From Marinomonas sp. KMM3893 (GTDB lineage: Bacteria; Pseudomonadota; Gammaproteobacteria; Pseudomonadales; Marinomonadaceae): a stretch of DNA of 64,000 nucleotides. Shown here in pieces: positions 26,898-37,545 of this stretch. Made by a program: the position numbers and the translations under genes. The DNA lies in assembly GCF_004352855.1 (NCBI RefSeq), contig NZ_SJSC01000003.1:496001-560000 (forward strand), read 5' to 3'. The notes beneath the pieces are model-generated. The model ran no database searches. It was not told where the DNA came from and worked only from the letters and a program-made list of their open reading frames with translations. Each line of letters opens with the position of its first letter. Within the stretch, counting starts at the first letter, position 1.

Positions 26898-28364
26898 ATG
26901 GCTAATTTGACGCATGCTCAGCTTCTTAATTTAGTCGGGCTTACCGTCGATGAGCCTGCCGCCAGTCAGACCTACACTCATTTAGAAACGGATAGCCGAA
27001 AAATGGACCCTAATGGGGTCTTTTTTGCCCTACCAGGGGTGACCAGTCACGGCTGGCTTTATTTAGATAAAGTGGCTGAGTTGGGTGGTCAGGTGGCTGT
27101 TGTGCCTGGGCATCTTTCATTGACCCATGATCGCTTGCAGCTGATTCATGTGGACGATCCAGCGGCCTTTCTTGTGGCGTGTCTGTATTCATTTTTCGGG
27201 CTTCCGCCAGCCGCTTTGGTGGCGGTAACGGGGACCAATGGTAAGTCTTCGATTTGTTACTACTTGGCTCAATTAGCTGAGTCTATTGGTCATTCTAGTG
27301 GTTTGATTGGTACGTTTGGGGTGGGGCCGATTGGCGCGCTGCAAGAGGCGAATCAAACCACGCCAGATCTATTGTCATTGCATGAATTGCTGATCCATAT
27401 GGCGTCTAAATCGATTGATTTTGTGGCCTTTGAAGCGTCTTCACATGCCTTGGATCAAGGGCGCTTGTATGGCGTGCCGTTTCAAACGGCGGTGTTTTCC
27501 AATCTCTCTCGTGATCACCTAGATTACCATGGCACTATGGACGCTTATGCGGCTGCAAAACGTCGGTTGTTTTCTTTTCCGGGGGTGACTCGCGGGGTGT
27601 TTTGCTTGGACGATCCGTATGCTTCTTTTATGGCGCAAGGTTTGTCGTCAGACAGCGAGCGTTATTATTACAGTGAGAGCAATTCGCAAGCTGATTTTTA
27701 TGCTACTTCTCTGCGTTTGGCGCCCAATGGTTGCCACTTTACATTGTGTCATCCGAACGGTGAAGATGCGGTCTTTTTGCCACTGCTGGGGCGTTTTAAT
27801 ATTCAAAATGCCTTGGCCGCTTTAGCAAGTTTATGGTCCACCGTAGCGGATAAAGCGCTATTGATTTCTGCGTTGTCGTCCTTGCAAGGGGCGCCTGGTC
27901 GCATGGAAAGGGTGGTGTCAGAAAAAGGGCCGGCAGTGGTTGTGGATTATGCCCATACACCAGATGCGCTAAAGGTCGCGTTGCAAGCGCTAAAAGAACA
28001 TTCTCAAGGGCGTTTGGTGTGTGTATTTGGGTGTGGTGGTGATCGCGATAAAGGCAAACGTCCCTTGATGTTGCAGGCGGCGTTAGCGTTTGCAGACAGT
28101 GTTTGGTTAACCTCGGATAACCCGCGCACCGAATCCCCAGAGCAGATTATTAATGATGCGCTTGCTGGCGCACCTGCGTCAGAGGTGAATGTTGATGTGG
28201 ATCGTGCCAGTGCGATTGCAAAAGCCATTGAGACCGCTTCGCGTGGCGACATTATTTTGATCGCGGGCAAGGGGCATGAAACGTATCAGGATGTGAATGG
28301 TGTAAAGCATCATTTTGACGATAAAGAAGAAGCGGCAAAGGTGCTAAATGGCTATGTTGATTAA
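26898..28364 (+). CDS. murE: UDP-MurNAc-L-alanyl-D-glutamate--meso-DAP ligase
   Basis: MurE adds the third residue of the peptidoglycan stem peptide. Start ATG 26898 gives 488 residues; longer frames overlap ftsI. The ATP-binding TGTNGKSS (about 111-118) and the LSRDHLDYHG motif are present. The DNPR motif in SDNPRTESPEQI indicates meso-diaminopimelate specificity, as expected in a Gram-negative. The end overlaps murF by 17 bases. Confidence 0.97.
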   Translation: MANLTHAQLLNLVGLTVDEPAASQTYTHLETDSRKMDPNGVFFALPGVTSHGWLYLDKVAELGGQVAVVPGHLSLTHDRLQLIHVDDPAAFLVACLYSFFGLPPAALVAVTGTNGKSSICYYLAQLAESIGHSSGLIGTFGVGPIGALQEANQTTPDLLSLHELLIHMASKSIDFVAFEASSHALDQGRLYGVPFQTAVFSNLSRDHLDYHGTMDAYAAAKRRLFSFPGVTRGVFCLDDPYASFMAQGLSSDSERYYYSESNSQADFYATSLRLAPNGCHFTLCHPNGEDAVFLPLLGRFNIQNALAALASLWSTVADKALLISALSSLQGAPGRMERVVSEKGPAVVVDYAHTPDALKVALQALKEHSQGRLVCVFGCGGDRDKGKRPLMLQAALAFADSVWLTSDNPRTESPEQIINDALAGAPASEVNVDVDRASAIAKAIETASRGDIILIAGKGHETYQDVNGVKHHFDDKEEAAKVLNGYVD

Positions 28365-29700
28365 ACTTTCCTTGTCTCAAATCGCGAGTCTTTGTGGCGG
28401 TGTGCTTATTGGGGAAGATCAAGTCATTAAGGATGTGGTTACTGATACTCGCAAGATTCATGGCGGCTGCTTGTTTGTTGCCATTAAAGGTGAGCGCTTT
28501 GATGGGCATGACTATGCGCAATCGGCTATGGATCAAGGCGCCATCGCCGTGCTGTCTGAAAAGGATATTTCGGTGTCGAGTTACATCAGAGTGGCGTCCA
28601 CTGTAGCGGCTTATGGGCGCATAGCGAACGCCATTCGAGAGGCTTTTACTGGCACTGTTGTCGCGATTACGGGAAGTAACGGTAAAACAACCGTAAAAGA
28701 TTGGCTGGCTCAATCTCTTGACGAAAAAAATGTGCTAAAAACACGCGCTAATTTGAATAATCAGATTGGTGTGCCGCAGACCTTGCTTGAACTCACTGGT
28801 GATCATGATGCGGCTGTGATTGAAGCGGGCACCAGCTTTCCTGGCGAAATTAAAAAGCTGGCGGAAATTATCCGTGCCGATGTGGTGATTTTAACGAACG
28901 CCAGTGGCAGTCATTTTGAAGGCTTTGGTAGTTTAGAAGGGATCGCGGTTGAAAAAGGTGAGCTGATTTCAGCCGCTAAAGCGACAGCGACCATTATTTT
29001 AAATGCCGATGACGCTTATTTTGATTATTGGAAAACGCTGGCCAATCAGCGTCGAGTTTGCTCCTTCGGGTTTACTGAATCCGCCGATTTGTATGCTCAC
29101 GATCTGGTGTTAGAAGCAGAATCGAGCCGTGCAACTTTTACTTATCAAGGGGAGAGTGTGGCGGTTTATGTGTCTGGCGCTGGGCGACATTTGGTGGCGA
29201 ATGGCATGGCTGTGGTATTGGCGTTGATGGCGCTGGGCATGAGCTTGAAAGACGCTGTTGCTAAGTTAGCGCAACCTGTTCAAGTGCCCGGTAGAATGGA
29301 GCGCTTGTTGACAAAAAATAAGGCTCTGTTAATCAATGATTGTTACAATGCCAGCCCTACGTCTGTTGAGGCGGCCATTGATGTATTAGCCATGCAAAAA
29401 GTCGAGAAAACTTGGCTTGTTCTTGGTGCATTAGGTGAGTTGGGAGCGCAACAAGATGATATACACAAAGCACTTGGGGAATATGCTCAACAAAAAGGCA
29501 TTTCCTGTTTGATCAGTGTCGGTCCGATTGCTGGATTGGCGGCTCAAGCGTTTCGCGCCAATGGCGGCGAGGCGGTTTTTTGCCAGACACACAACGAAGC
29601 GGCGTCTGTTGTTCAGGCGCTTAATAAGGCACATGCCATTTTAGTGAAAGGGTCTCGCTCTTCTAAAATGGAAAATGTGGTGAATATTTTAACACTTTAG
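28348..29700 (+). CDS. murF: UDP-MurNAc-tripeptide--D-alanyl-D-alanine ligase
   Basis: MurF adds D-Ala-D-Ala to complete the UDP-MurNAc-pentapeptide. The 450 residues include the ATP-binding AITGSNGKTTVKDWL (about 106-120), NLNNQIGVPQTLL, and the C-terminal ligase domain with GRMERL and INDCYNASPTSVEAA. ATG 28348 and 28354 are both possible starts; the first lies within murE. Confidence 0.97.
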   Translation: MAMLIKLSLSQIASLCGGVLIGEDQVIKDVVTDTRKIHGGCLFVAIKGERFDGHDYAQSAMDQGAIAVLSEKDISVSSYIRVASTVAAYGRIANAIREAFTGTVVAITGSNGKTTVKDWLAQSLDEKNVLKTRANLNNQIGVPQTLLELTGDHDAAVIEAGTSFPGEIKKLAEIIRADVVILTNASGSHFEGFGSLEGIAVEKGELISAAKATATIILNADDAYFDYWKTLANQRRVCSFGFTESADLYAHDLVLEAESSRATFTYQGESVAVYVSGAGRHLVANGMAVVLALMALGMSLKDAVAKLAQPVQVPGRMERLLTKNKALLINDCYNASPTSVEAAIDVLAMQKVEKTWLVLGALGELGAQQDDIHKALGEYAQQKGISCLISVGPIAGLAAQAFRANGGEAVFCQTHNEAASVVQALNKAHAILVKGSRSSKMENVVNILTL

Positions 29701-29714
29701 GATGCTATTAACTC

Positions 29715-30797
29715 ATGCTACTCCTGCTGACGGCTTATTTGAGCGAGCACCACACTTTTTTTACCGTTTTTAATTATTTGTCATTGCGCGCCATTTTGGG
29801 TGTGCTAACGGCGCTGGCGATTTCTTTGTTGATCGGGAATCGTGTCATTTTATTGTTGCAACGTTTGCAGATTGGACAGGCAATACGAAGCGATGGTCCT
29901 CAGTCACACCTGAGTAAAGCGGGCACGCCAACCATGGGCGGCGCGTTGATTATTTTTTCAATTTCCATCAGTACCTTGTTATGGGGAGACCTCACTAATA
30001 AGTACGTTTGGCTTGTATTAGCGGTTATGTGGGCGTTTGGCGTGATTGGTTGGGTGGATGACTACCGTAAAGTGGTTGCGAAAAACTCAAAAGGATTGCC
30101 TGCTAAGTGGAAGTATTTTTGGCAAAGTGTGTTTGGTCTAGCGGCCGCTTTCTTTTTGTACTTTACCGCGACCACGCCCGCCGAAACGGCCTTGTTGGTG
30201 CCGCTGTTTAAAAATGTGGCCTTGCCTTTAGGTATCTTCTTTGTCGTGTTGACGTATTTTGTGATTGTTGGCACCAGTAATGCGGTGAATTTAACCGATG
30301 GTCTTGATGGTCTGGCGATTGTGCCAACGGTTCTGGTCGGCGGGGCGTTAGGGGTATTTGCGTACCTTACTGGTAACGTTCGTTTCGCGGATTATTTGTT
30401 GATTCCTTATGTTCATGGCTCAGGTGAGTTGCTGGTGTTTTGCTCGGCTCTGATTGGTGCCGGTTTAGGGTTTTTATGGTTTAACACCTACCCAGCGCAG
30501 ATTTTCATGGGGGACGTGGGTTCCTTAGCGATGGGGGCTGCCTTGGGCACCATTGCGGTGATTGTTCGCCAAGAATTGGTGTTGTTTATCATGGGCGGTG
30601 TTTTTGTAATGGAAACGGTGTCCGTTATTTTGCAGGTGGCGTCTTACAAACTGACCAAGCGGCGTATTTTTAGAATGGCGCCGATACACCATCATTTTGA
30701 GCTGAAAGGCTGGGCAGAGCCCAAGGTTATTGTGCGGTTTTGGATTATTACTGTGTGTCTTGTATTGGTTGGTTTTGCCACTCTAAAAGTGCGTTAG
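29715..30797 (+). CDS. mraY: Phospho-N-acetylmuramoyl-pentapeptide transferase MraY
   Basis: MraY makes lipid I from UDP-MurNAc-pentapeptide and undecaprenyl phosphate. The 360-residue protein has about ten membrane helices. The catalytic motifs are present: the WVDDYRK Asp pair, [10 protein letters not shown], and the C-terminal MGDVGSLA and [17 protein letters not shown] marks the family substrate loop. It sits in the usual murF-mraY-murD order. Confidence 0.97.
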   Translation: MLLLLTAYLSEHHTFFTVFNYLSLRAILGVLTALAISLLIGNRVILLLQRLQIGQAIRSDGPQSHLSKAGTPTMGGALIIFSISISTLLWGDLTNKYVWLVLAVMWAFGVIGWVDDYRKVVAKNSKGLPAKWKYFWQSVFGLAAAFFLYFTATTPAETALLVPLFKNVALPLGIFFVVLTYFVIVGTSNAVNLTDGLDGLAIVPTVLVGGALGVFAYLTGNVRFADYLLIPYVHGSGELLVFCSALIGAGLGFLWFNTYPAQIFMGDVGSLAMGAALGTIAVIVRQELVLFIMGGVFVMETVSVILQVASYKLTKRRIFRMAPIHHHFELKGWAEPKVIVRFWIITVCLVLVGFATLKVR

Positions 30798-30806
30798 GAG
30801 CGTTTT

Positions 30807-32156
30807 ATGTCGTTGATCGGGTCAGATCGGATAAGAGCCGTCGTTGGCTTGGGGGCGACAGGTCTCTCTTGTGTGCGCTTTTTGGCAAGTCAGAATATTG
30901 ATTTTTTTGTCGTGGATTCCCGCGACAACCCTCCAGGGTTAGAGCAGGCTAAAGCGCTTTGCCCTGCGGATCGAATTTTTACCGGCGATTTGGCTGTGCT
31001 GGCGCGTTTAGGCGTCAATGAGCTTTATGTTAGCCCCGGTATTCCATTAAAAACCCCTGTGCTGGCGGCGCTTGCTGAAAAAGGCGTGGCCATGCGTGGG
31101 GACATCGATCTTTTCTGTGATTATGTAAATGCGCCTTTTGTGGCGATTACCGGGTCTAATGCAAAAAGTACCGTCACCACCTTGGTTGCTAAGCTTCTAG
31201 AAGCGTGTGGCAATAACGCCGTAGCAGGCGGTAATCTTGGCTTGCCTGCGTTGGACTTGCTGAGCGCGGGTGTGGATTTTTATGTGCTTGAGTTGTCCAG
31301 TTTTCAGCTGGAAACGACCCATGCATTGCAAGCGGATTTGGCCTGTTTGCTGAATGTGTCTGAAGATCATATGGATCGTTATAAAGACCTGTATGAATAC
31401 CAGCGAGTCAAACAAAAAGTATATCGAGGCTGTAAGGCGGCGGTGTGCAATAAACAAGATATATTAACCGCGCCCTTACTTGCTGAGGGTGTTCCTGTGC
31501 GTGCGTTCACCACCAAGAGTCCTGATTTAAAAGAATACGGAATGCTACCGGATGACGACGGTGCTTGGCTTTGTAAAGGGGTTGAGCGACTTTACCACAC
31601 GTCAAATATTGCCCTGCAGGGGTCGCATAATTATGCCAATGTGTTGGCGGCGTTGGCGATGATTGAGCTGTTAGGGCAGGATGTTCGCGCGGACGGTGTT
31701 GCTCAAGTGTTACGTGAATTTGGTGGCTTGCCACATCGTTGTGAAACGGTACGTACCCATAATGGTGTTGTTTATATTAATGATTCGAAAGGCACGAACG
31801 TGGGTGCCACGCTGGCCGCGTTGGAAGGTTTAGGAAACGCCTCTCAGAAACACATACATTTGATTGCCGGTGGTGAGGGGAAAGGGGCTGATTTTTCACC
31901 CTTAGCGAAACCTGTTTCTGACTTGGTGCAAAAAACGTATTTATTTGGCAAGGATGCGAGCGTCATTGCTAAGGCCTTGTCGGCATCGTCTGATGTCGAA
32001 TTTTTTGCGACCTTGGACGAGGTGGTGGCTGCGTTGGCAGGCGAAGTGACGCCGGGCGATATTGTGCTCTTTTCGCCCGCTTGCGCCAGTTTGGATATGT
32101 ACAAAAACTATGAGCAACGTGGGCAGCATTTCATCGATCTGGTTCGTGCTTTATGA
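30807..32156 (+). CDS. murD: UDP-MurNAc-L-alanine--D-glutamate ligase
   Basis: MurD adds D-glutamate to UDP-MurNAc-L-Ala. The 449 residues open with a Rossmann-like VVGLGATGLSC. The P-loop reads ITGSNAKSTVTT (about 114-125), with Ala where most Mur ligases have Gly. ELSSFQLETT and NVSEDHMDRY follow, and INDSKGTNVGAT is in the C-terminal domain. It overlaps ftsW by four bases. Confidence 0.97.
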   Translation: MSLIGSDRIRAVVGLGATGLSCVRFLASQNIDFFVVDSRDNPPGLEQAKALCPADRIFTGDLAVLARLGVNELYVSPGIPLKTPVLAALAEKGVAMRGDIDLFCDYVNAPFVAITGSNAKSTVTTLVAKLLEACGNNAVAGGNLGLPALDLLSAGVDFYVLELSSFQLETTHALQADLACLLNVSEDHMDRYKDLYEYQRVKQKVYRGCKAAVCNKQDILTAPLLAEGVPVRAFTTKSPDLKEYGMLPDDDGAWLCKGVERLYHTSNIALQGSHNYANVLAALAMIELLGQDVRADGVAQVLREFGGLPHRCETVRTHNGVVYINDSKGTNVGATLAALEGLGNASQKHIHLIAGGEGKGADFSPLAKPVSDLVQKTYLFGKDASVIAKALSASSDVEFFATLDEVVAALAGEVTPGDIVLFSPACASLDMYKNYEQRGQHFIDLVRAL

Positions 32157-33352
32157 CCTGGTTGAAGTTCTTTGATCGTGTGACATGGCGAGAGTTTAGC
32201 CAGGTTGACTCTATTTTTATTGTTTCTGTAGTGTCAATCTTAGCGTTAGGGATTGTTATGGTGTCGAGCGCATCGATTTCCATTTCTGAAAACATGCATG
32301 GCCACCCTTATTTCTTTATGGGTCGCCAGATGCTCTATTTATTAATCGGGCTGGTTTTCGGTTGGGTGATGATCTCGTTACCTACTGATAAGTTGCAACA
32401 GTGGGGGATTCTGCTGATGGGCTTGTCGTTTCTGTTGCTGGTGTTGGTGTTGGTGCCAGGGATTGGGAAGAGCGTAAACGGCAGTCGTCGCTGGATCAAT
32501 TTGGTGGTGTTTAACTTACAGGCGTCCGAAGTGGCCAAGGTCTGTATGGTGGTGTACGTGTCTGGTTATTTGGTGCGCCGTGCCGATCGAGTGCGAGAAG
32601 GTTGGGTGGGCTTTTTCTTGCCCTTGTGCCTGTGCAGTATTTTTCTTTTGTTTTTGTTGTTTGAACCGGATTTTGGTGCCTCAGTGGTCTTACTGGGTAC
32701 CGTTATGGCGCTGTTGTTTTTAGGTGGCGCTCCCTTGTACCAATTCTTACTCTTGTTGGTTGCGGCTGTTTGTATGTTGGGGGTAGTGGCGGTCTCTGAA
32801 AGTTACCGGATGAAGCGCCTAATGAACTTTATTGATCCATGGGCGGACCCCTTTAATGAGGGCTACCAGCTGAGTCAGGCGCTCATTGCCTACGGGCGAG
32901 GTGAGTGGTTTGGTTTGGGGCTGGGTAATAGCGTGCAAAAACTCTCCTATTTACCAGAAGCGCACACGGATTTTGTGTTTTCTGTTTGGGTTGAAGAAAC
33001 CGGCCTGCTAGGTGGCCTGTTTCTGATTGCCTTGTTTGGCATTATGGTTAGTCGAGCTTTTAAAATAGGGCATAAAGCGATGGATCTCTCGCGTCCTTTT
33101 TCAGGTTATATGTGTTTTGGTTTTTCGATTCTTATTCTGGCCCAGGTGATTATCAATATTGGGGTGAATACTGGATTTCTGCCGACAAAAGGACTGACTT
33201 TGCCCTTGATTAGTTATGGTGGTAGTAGCTTGATTATTACCCTAGGTAGTTTGTTCGTTATTGCGCGAGTGGACATAGAAAATAGGCGATATGAAGCGCA
33301 AGCCAAAGACTCTGGTCAAAAGAGTGGAACAGTAGAGAAAAAAGATGAGTGA
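32153..33352 (+). CDS. ftsW: Peptidoglycan glycosyltransferase FtsW
   Basis: FtsW is the SEDS-family polymerase of the septum and partner of FtsI. The 399 residues form about ten membrane helices. SEDS signatures include GSRRWINL (about 104-111) with the ASEVAK region, LFEPDFGASVV with the catalytic Asp, LPEAHTDFVFSV and the C-terminal LPLISYGGSSLI. It overlaps both murD and murG by a few bases. Confidence 0.97.
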   Translation: MTWLKFFDRVTWREFSQVDSIFIVSVVSILALGIVMVSSASISISENMHGHPYFFMGRQMLYLLIGLVFGWVMISLPTDKLQQWGILLMGLSFLLLVLVLVPGIGKSVNGSRRWINLVVFNLQASEVAKVCMVVYVSGYLVRRADRVREGWVGFFLPLCLCSIFLLFLLFEPDFGASVVLLGTVMALLFLGGAPLYQFLLLLVAAVCMLGVVAVSESYRMKRLMNFIDPWADPFNEGYQLSQALIAYGRGEWFGLGLGNSVQKLSYLPEAHTDFVFSVWVEETGLLGGLFLIALFGIMVSRAFKIGHKAMDLSRPFSGYMCFGFSILILAQVIINIGVNTGFLPTKGLTLPLISYGGSSLIITLGSLFVIARVDIENRRYEAQAKDSGQKSGTVEKKDE

Positions 33353-34415
33353 TTCTAAGCGTGTTGTCATTATGGCTGGCGGAACGGGTGGGCACATATA
33401 CCCAGCCTTGGCCAGTGCTCAGCAATTTAAAGAAAAAGGCATGGAGGTCTTCTGGCTGGGTTCGAAAGGTGGCATGGAAGAGTCGCTGGTTCCACAGCAC
33501 GATATTGCGATTCATACCTTGTCGATAAAAGGGGTGCGAGGAAAGGGCGTTTTGGGGCTGTTGTCTGCGCCTTTTCGAATCTTGCATGCGATTGGCCAAG
33601 CGGTGGCTTTTCTGCAAAAAATCAAACCTGCTGTGGTGTTAGGTATGGGGGGCTTTGTGGCTGGACCTGGGGCCATTGCCGCTAAATTGCTTGGCATCCC
33701 TTTGGTGATTCATGAGCAAAATGCGATAGCGGGCACTACGAATCGAATATTGGCAAAAGTGGCGAATACTCGTCTGCAAGCATTTGATAACGCATTGCCA
33801 AACGCCATCACAGTGGGAAACCCAATTCGCGCTGATATTTTATCTCAGACGGTGCGTCCGCCGAGAAGCGGCCAAGGTCGACCACTTAAGTTACTCGTGG
33901 TGGGAGGGAGTCTTGGGGCGAAAGCGATTAATGACATTGTGCCAAATGTGTTGGCGCAATGGGATGGCTCGCAACGTTTGGATGTATGGCATCAAACGGG
34001 TAAACGCAATTTTGAAGCCGTGTCAGCGTTATACGATGAGGTGGGTGTTAAAGCGCGAGTAGAACCTTATTTGGACGGCATGGAGCAGGCCTATTATTGG
34101 GCGGATGTGGTGCTCTGCCGTGCTGGTGCAATGACAGTGAGTGAATTGGCGATAGCAGGCTTGCCGTCTATTTTAGTGCCTTTGCCACACGCTATTGATG
34201 ATCATCAAACCGCAAACGCTCGACACCTTGATGCGGTTGGGGCAGCCTATTTATTGCCTCAGACAGAGTTAACAAGTCAAAAAGTGGTGTCTATTCTAAT
34301 GGGCTTACTTGAGAGTGAGTCGACTTTACAAAAAATGGGTGAGCAAGCAAAGAAAATAGCGCACCCTACCGCAACACAAGATGTGGTTGCGCATTGTTTA
34401 AGGTTAATAAAATGA
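33345..34415 (+). CDS. murG: UDP-GlcNAc--MurNAc-pentapeptide GlcNAc transferase MurG
   Basis: MurG converts lipid I to lipid II at the inner membrane. This GT-B enzyme of 356 residues starts with the acceptor-binding [12 protein letters not shown] (about 12-23) and has a second glycine-rich loop near [23 protein letters not shown] and the C-terminal donor site [12 protein letters not shown], with [14 protein letters not shown], are intact. It overlaps ftsW and murC. Confidence 0.97.
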   Translation: MSDSKRVVIMAGGTGGHIYPALASAQQFKEKGMEVFWLGSKGGMEESLVPQHDIAIHTLSIKGVRGKGVLGLLSAPFRILHAIGQAVAFLQKIKPAVVLGMGGFVAGPGAIAAKLLGIPLVIHEQNAIAGTTNRILAKVANTRLQAFDNALPNAITVGNPIRADILSQTVRPPRSGQGRPLKLLVVGGSLGAKAINDIVPNVLAQWDGSQRLDVWHQTGKRNFEAVSALYDEVGVKARVEPYLDGMEQAYYWADVVLCRAGAMTVSELAIAGLPSILVPLPHAIDDHQTANARHLDAVGAAYLLPQTELTSQKVVSILMGLLESESTLQKMGEQAKKIAHPTATQDVVAHCLRLIK

Positions 34416-35836
34416 TAGTAAATAAATTTCAATACGATATTCCGACCATGCGTCGCATTCAAAACATCCACTTTATAGGTATTGGTGGCGTGGGGATGTG
34501 TGGCATTGCAGAAGTGTTGCATAACCAAGGGTATTCGGTATCAGGTTCTGACTTGAAAGCGTCGGCGACAACGGACAGGTTGTCTGAAATGGGCATTAAG
34601 GTCTATGTTGGGCATCAGGCTGAAAATGTCTTTGATGCTCATGTTATTGTCGTTTCAACGGCGGTTAATGAACAAAACCCTGAAATTATTTGGGGTAAAG
34701 ACAATCGCATTCCTATTGTTCGCCGAGCGGAAATGTTGGCAGAGTTGATGCGCTATCGTCACGGTATCGCTGTGGCGGGTACTCATGGTAAAACGACGAC
34801 GACCAGCCTTATGGCGTCGGTATTGGCGGCCACAGGCGAAGCGCCGACGTTTGTTATTGGTGGGCGTTTAACCAGTGCGGGCGCGAATGCGCAATTAGGA
34901 AGTAGCTCTTATTTGGTTGCTGAGGCGGATGAGAGTGACGCTTCTTTCCTACATTTGCAGCCGCAGACCGTCATTATCACTAATATCGATGAAGATCATA
35001 TGGATACTTATGGTGGTGACTTCGAAAAAGTGAAGCACACCTTTATCGAGTTTGTGCACAACTTGCCGTTTTATGGTTTGGCTGTGCTGTGTGTGGATGA
35101 TGCGAATGTCAGAGAGATTTTGCCGTCATTGAGTCGTCCAGTGCTGACCTACGGGATCGAGCATGAAGCTGACTTTTATGCGACAGACATAGTTCAAACT
35201 GGGCGTTTTTGTGAATTTACCGCTCACCGCCCTGAAGGCGAGCCGTTAAAAATTCGTTTGCCAATGCCGGGAATACACAACGTATTAAACGCTTTATCAA
35301 CGATTGCAGTTGCGACGGATTTGGGTGTTGATGCGGCGGCTATTCAGGCTGGTTTAATGGGGTTTGAAGGGGTGGGTCGCCGCTTCCAAGAGCAAACGCC
35401 ATTGGCTTTGTCGGATGGTTCCGAAGTGATGTTTGTGGACGATTATGGCCATCATCCAAGTGAAGTGCTTGCCACCATCAAAGCGATTCGAGCGGGCTGG
35501 CCAGAAAAGCGTTTGGTGATGATTTATCAGCCTCATCGATTCTCTCGAACGCGTGACTTGTATGAAGATTTTGTGCGCGTCTTGTCGCAAGTGGATGTGC
35601 TCTTGTTACTGGACGTTTACTCAGCAGGAGAGACGCCGATTAATGGCGCTGACAGCCGATCTTTATGTGGCAGTATTCGCCAACGGGGTACGGTAGACCC
35701 TGTGCACGTAGGCAGTGTGACGGATTTACGTTCTATCTTGAGCAATGTGCTTAAGAAAGACGATTTATTGATTACTCAAGGCGCTGGTGATATTGGTTTG
35801 ATTTCTAAAAATTTAGCAACCAGTGGGATACAGTAA
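34412..35836 (+). CDS. murC: UDP-N-acetylmuramate--L-alanine ligase
   Basis: MurC adds L-alanine to UDP-MurNAc, starting the stem peptide. ATG 34412 overlaps the murG stop (ATGA) and gives 474 residues; ATG 34448 is a possible shorter start. The [16 protein letters not shown] loop, the P-loop [21 protein letters not shown] and the C-terminal DDYGHHPSE are all conserved. Confidence 0.97.
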   Translation: MIVNKFQYDIPTMRRIQNIHFIGIGGVGMCGIAEVLHNQGYSVSGSDLKASATTDRLSEMGIKVYVGHQAENVFDAHVIVVSTAVNEQNPEIIWGKDNRIPIVRRAEMLAELMRYRHGIAVAGTHGKTTTTSLMASVLAATGEAPTFVIGGRLTSAGANAQLGSSSYLVAEADESDASFLHLQPQTVIITNIDEDHMDTYGGDFEKVKHTFIEFVHNLPFYGLAVLCVDDANVREILPSLSRPVLTYGIEHEADFYATDIVQTGRFCEFTAHRPEGEPLKIRLPMPGIHNVLNALSTIAVATDLGVDAAAIQAGLMGFEGVGRRFQEQTPLALSDGSEVMFVDDYGHHPSEVLATIKAIRAGWPEKRLVMIYQPHRFSRTRDLYEDFVRVLSQVDVLLLLDVYSAGETPINGADSRSLCGSIRQRGTVDPVHVGSVTDLRSILSNVLKKDDLLITQGAGDIGLISKNLATSGIQ

Positions 35837-36787
35837 ATGTCATCAAGTTTAAAAGAATCCGTTATTGCCGTGATTTATGGTGGGCGTTCCGCTGAGCGGG
35901 ACGTGTCCTTGCAAAGTGGGCCATTGGTTGTTGAGGGGTTGCGTGCCTCTGGTTATCAAGTGGTGGCCATTGACTTATATGGTGCTGAAGGGCTGGATCC
36001 AGTGAAGCAGCTGCAGTCGATTGAGTTTGATCTGGCTTTTATTGCCCTTCACGGTGGCGAAGGGGAAGATGGGCGCATCCAAGCGTTGTTAGACATGATG
36101 GGTAAGCCTTATACCGGAAGCTCTCCTTTCGCTTGTGGTTTTGCGATGGATAAAGTCATGACTAAGCGCTTTTGGAAGGGGATTGGTATTGCAACGCCTG
36201 CCTACTTGTCATTTGAGGGGCAACCAGATCCTGCGGTGATTGAAGAGTCCATGTCTTATCCGCTGATTATTAAGCCGTCTCGAGAAGGGTCGACGATTGG
36301 TATTAATAAAGCGAATGATCGTACTGAGCTCTTGTCTGCGTTAACCAATGCGCTTGAGTTTGATTCGGATATTTTAGTCGAAGAGTTTGTGGATGGGCCT
36401 GAATACACGGTGGCCATTATTGATGATGTGGTGTATCCCGCTATTGGTCTTAAAGCATCATCCACCCATGAGTTGTATGACTACGATGCCAAATATTTGG
36501 CAGAAGATACTCAATATTTGTTGCCGTGTGGCTTGAGCGAGGATGATGAAGCTGAACTTCAGTCCTTGGCCTTAGAGGCTTATCAGTCGCTAGGTTGTAC
36601 TGGTTGGGGGCGTGTTGATGTGATGCGTGATCAGCAGGGTGTGTTTTGGGTGTTAGAGGTGAATACGTCGCCCGGAATGACCTCCCATAGCTTGGTTCCT
36701 ATGGCGGCTAACCATGTAGGGTTAAGTTACAATGGGTTGGTTGAAAAGATAGCACTGAGTGCATGGCATGGTGCGCAGCGTGATTAA
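35837..36787 (+). CDS. ddlB: D-alanine--D-alanine ligase B
   Basis: This ATP-grasp enzyme makes D-Ala-D-Ala for MurF. The 316 residues open with VIYGGRSAERDVSL. Next come the HGGEGEDGRIQALLD stretch, the IIKPSREGSTIGI ATP-grasp segment, the YDYDAKYL omega-loop with the usual Tyr, and LEVNTSPGMTSHSLVP near the end. It directly follows the murC stop and lies three bases before ftsQ. Confidence 0.96.
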   Translation: MSSSLKESVIAVIYGGRSAERDVSLQSGPLVVEGLRASGYQVVAIDLYGAEGLDPVKQLQSIEFDLAFIALHGGEGEDGRIQALLDMMGKPYTGSSPFACGFAMDKVMTKRFWKGIGIATPAYLSFEGQPDPAVIEESMSYPLIIKPSREGSTIGINKANDRTELLSALTNALEFDSDILVEEFVDGPEYTVAIIDDVVYPAIGLKASSTHELYDYDAKYLAEDTQYLLPCGLSEDDEAELQSLALEAYQSLGCTGWGRVDVMRDQQGVFWVLEVNTSPGMTSHSLVPMAANHVGLSYNGLVEKIALSAWHGAQRD

Positions 36788-36790
36788 ATT

Positions 36791-37471
36791 ATGAGGCTCG
36801 CCGCGCTTATTGGGGCTGTATTGTTGATCGTAGTGGCTTTATTTCAAGGGGATGATTCTCCTGATAGTTGGTTTGCGATCAAGAAGATAGATGTGAAGGG
36901 TGAGTTGAAGTATGCCTCTGCCACGGCGCTGCAAAAAGACTATCAGTCTTTGCTGGGAAAAAACTTATTGACGACATCGCTAGTGTCAATAAAGTCTATT
37001 GCTCTGTCGCCGCAATGGGTGGAAAGTGTAGAGGTACGTAAAGTTTGGCCGAATACGCTGCAGATACTTGTTCGAGAGTATAAACCTCTCGCATACTGGG
37101 GAGATAGGCAAATAATTTCCACAGGAGCGGTAGTAATATCGCCGCGAGCACTACCAGATTTGCCGCTTCCTAAGTTGTACGGACCTGAAGATACTAGCGA
37201 TCTGGTACTAGAACAGTTTGGATTGATTAGTCAGGTACTGTCTTCGACGTCACTGCGCATTGAAAAACTCAGTTTAGAGCTGCGAGGAGCGTGGAATATT
37301 ACTTTCACCAATGGTGTGAAGGTAAAGTTAGGAAGAGAGGAAATTTTAGAGAGATTACAACGCTTTATAGCGGTGTATAAAAGTGATTTATCGGGTAGAA
37401 TAGATCAAATTAGCTCCATCGACGCGCGTTACCCTCATGGGGTTGCCGTTGCCTGGAAAGAAACAAAATAA
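36791..37471 (+). CDS. ftsQ: Cell division protein FtsQ
   Basis: FtsQ links FtsLB to the rest of the divisome. The 226-residue protein has a very short cytoplasmic N-terminus and a membrane helix starting almost at once (about residues 3-19). A POTRA domain (about 27-95, WFAIKKIDVKGELKY onward) and the FtsQ beta domain (about 100-215, ending in RYPHGVAVAW) follow. The cytoplasmic tail is shorter than in E. coli or Pseudomonas. A 74-base gap separates it from ftsA. Confidence 0.94.
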   Translation: MRLAALIGAVLLIVVALFQGDDSPDSWFAIKKIDVKGELKYASATALQKDYQSLLGKNLLTTSLVSIKSIALSPQWVESVEVRKVWPNTLQILVREYKPLAYWGDRQIISTGAVVISPRALPDLPLPKLYGPEDTSDLVLEQFGLISQVLSSTSLRIEKLSLELRGAWNITFTNGVKVKLGREEILERLQRFIAVYKSDLSGRIDQISSIDARYPHGVAVAWKETK

Positions 37472-37545
37472 ACTTGGCCTGTTTGTTGCTTTTTTAAACA
37501 AGGTAGAGGGCGGTTCTAACAGCACTAAAATGCCGGGAAGGTTAA

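Noticed and set aside
37472-37545. TGTTT/AAACA repeat in the ftsQ-ftsA gap as a terminator
   Set aside because: The stem is only five base pairs with a long loop, and ftsA and ftsZ are expected to be expressed with ftsQ.
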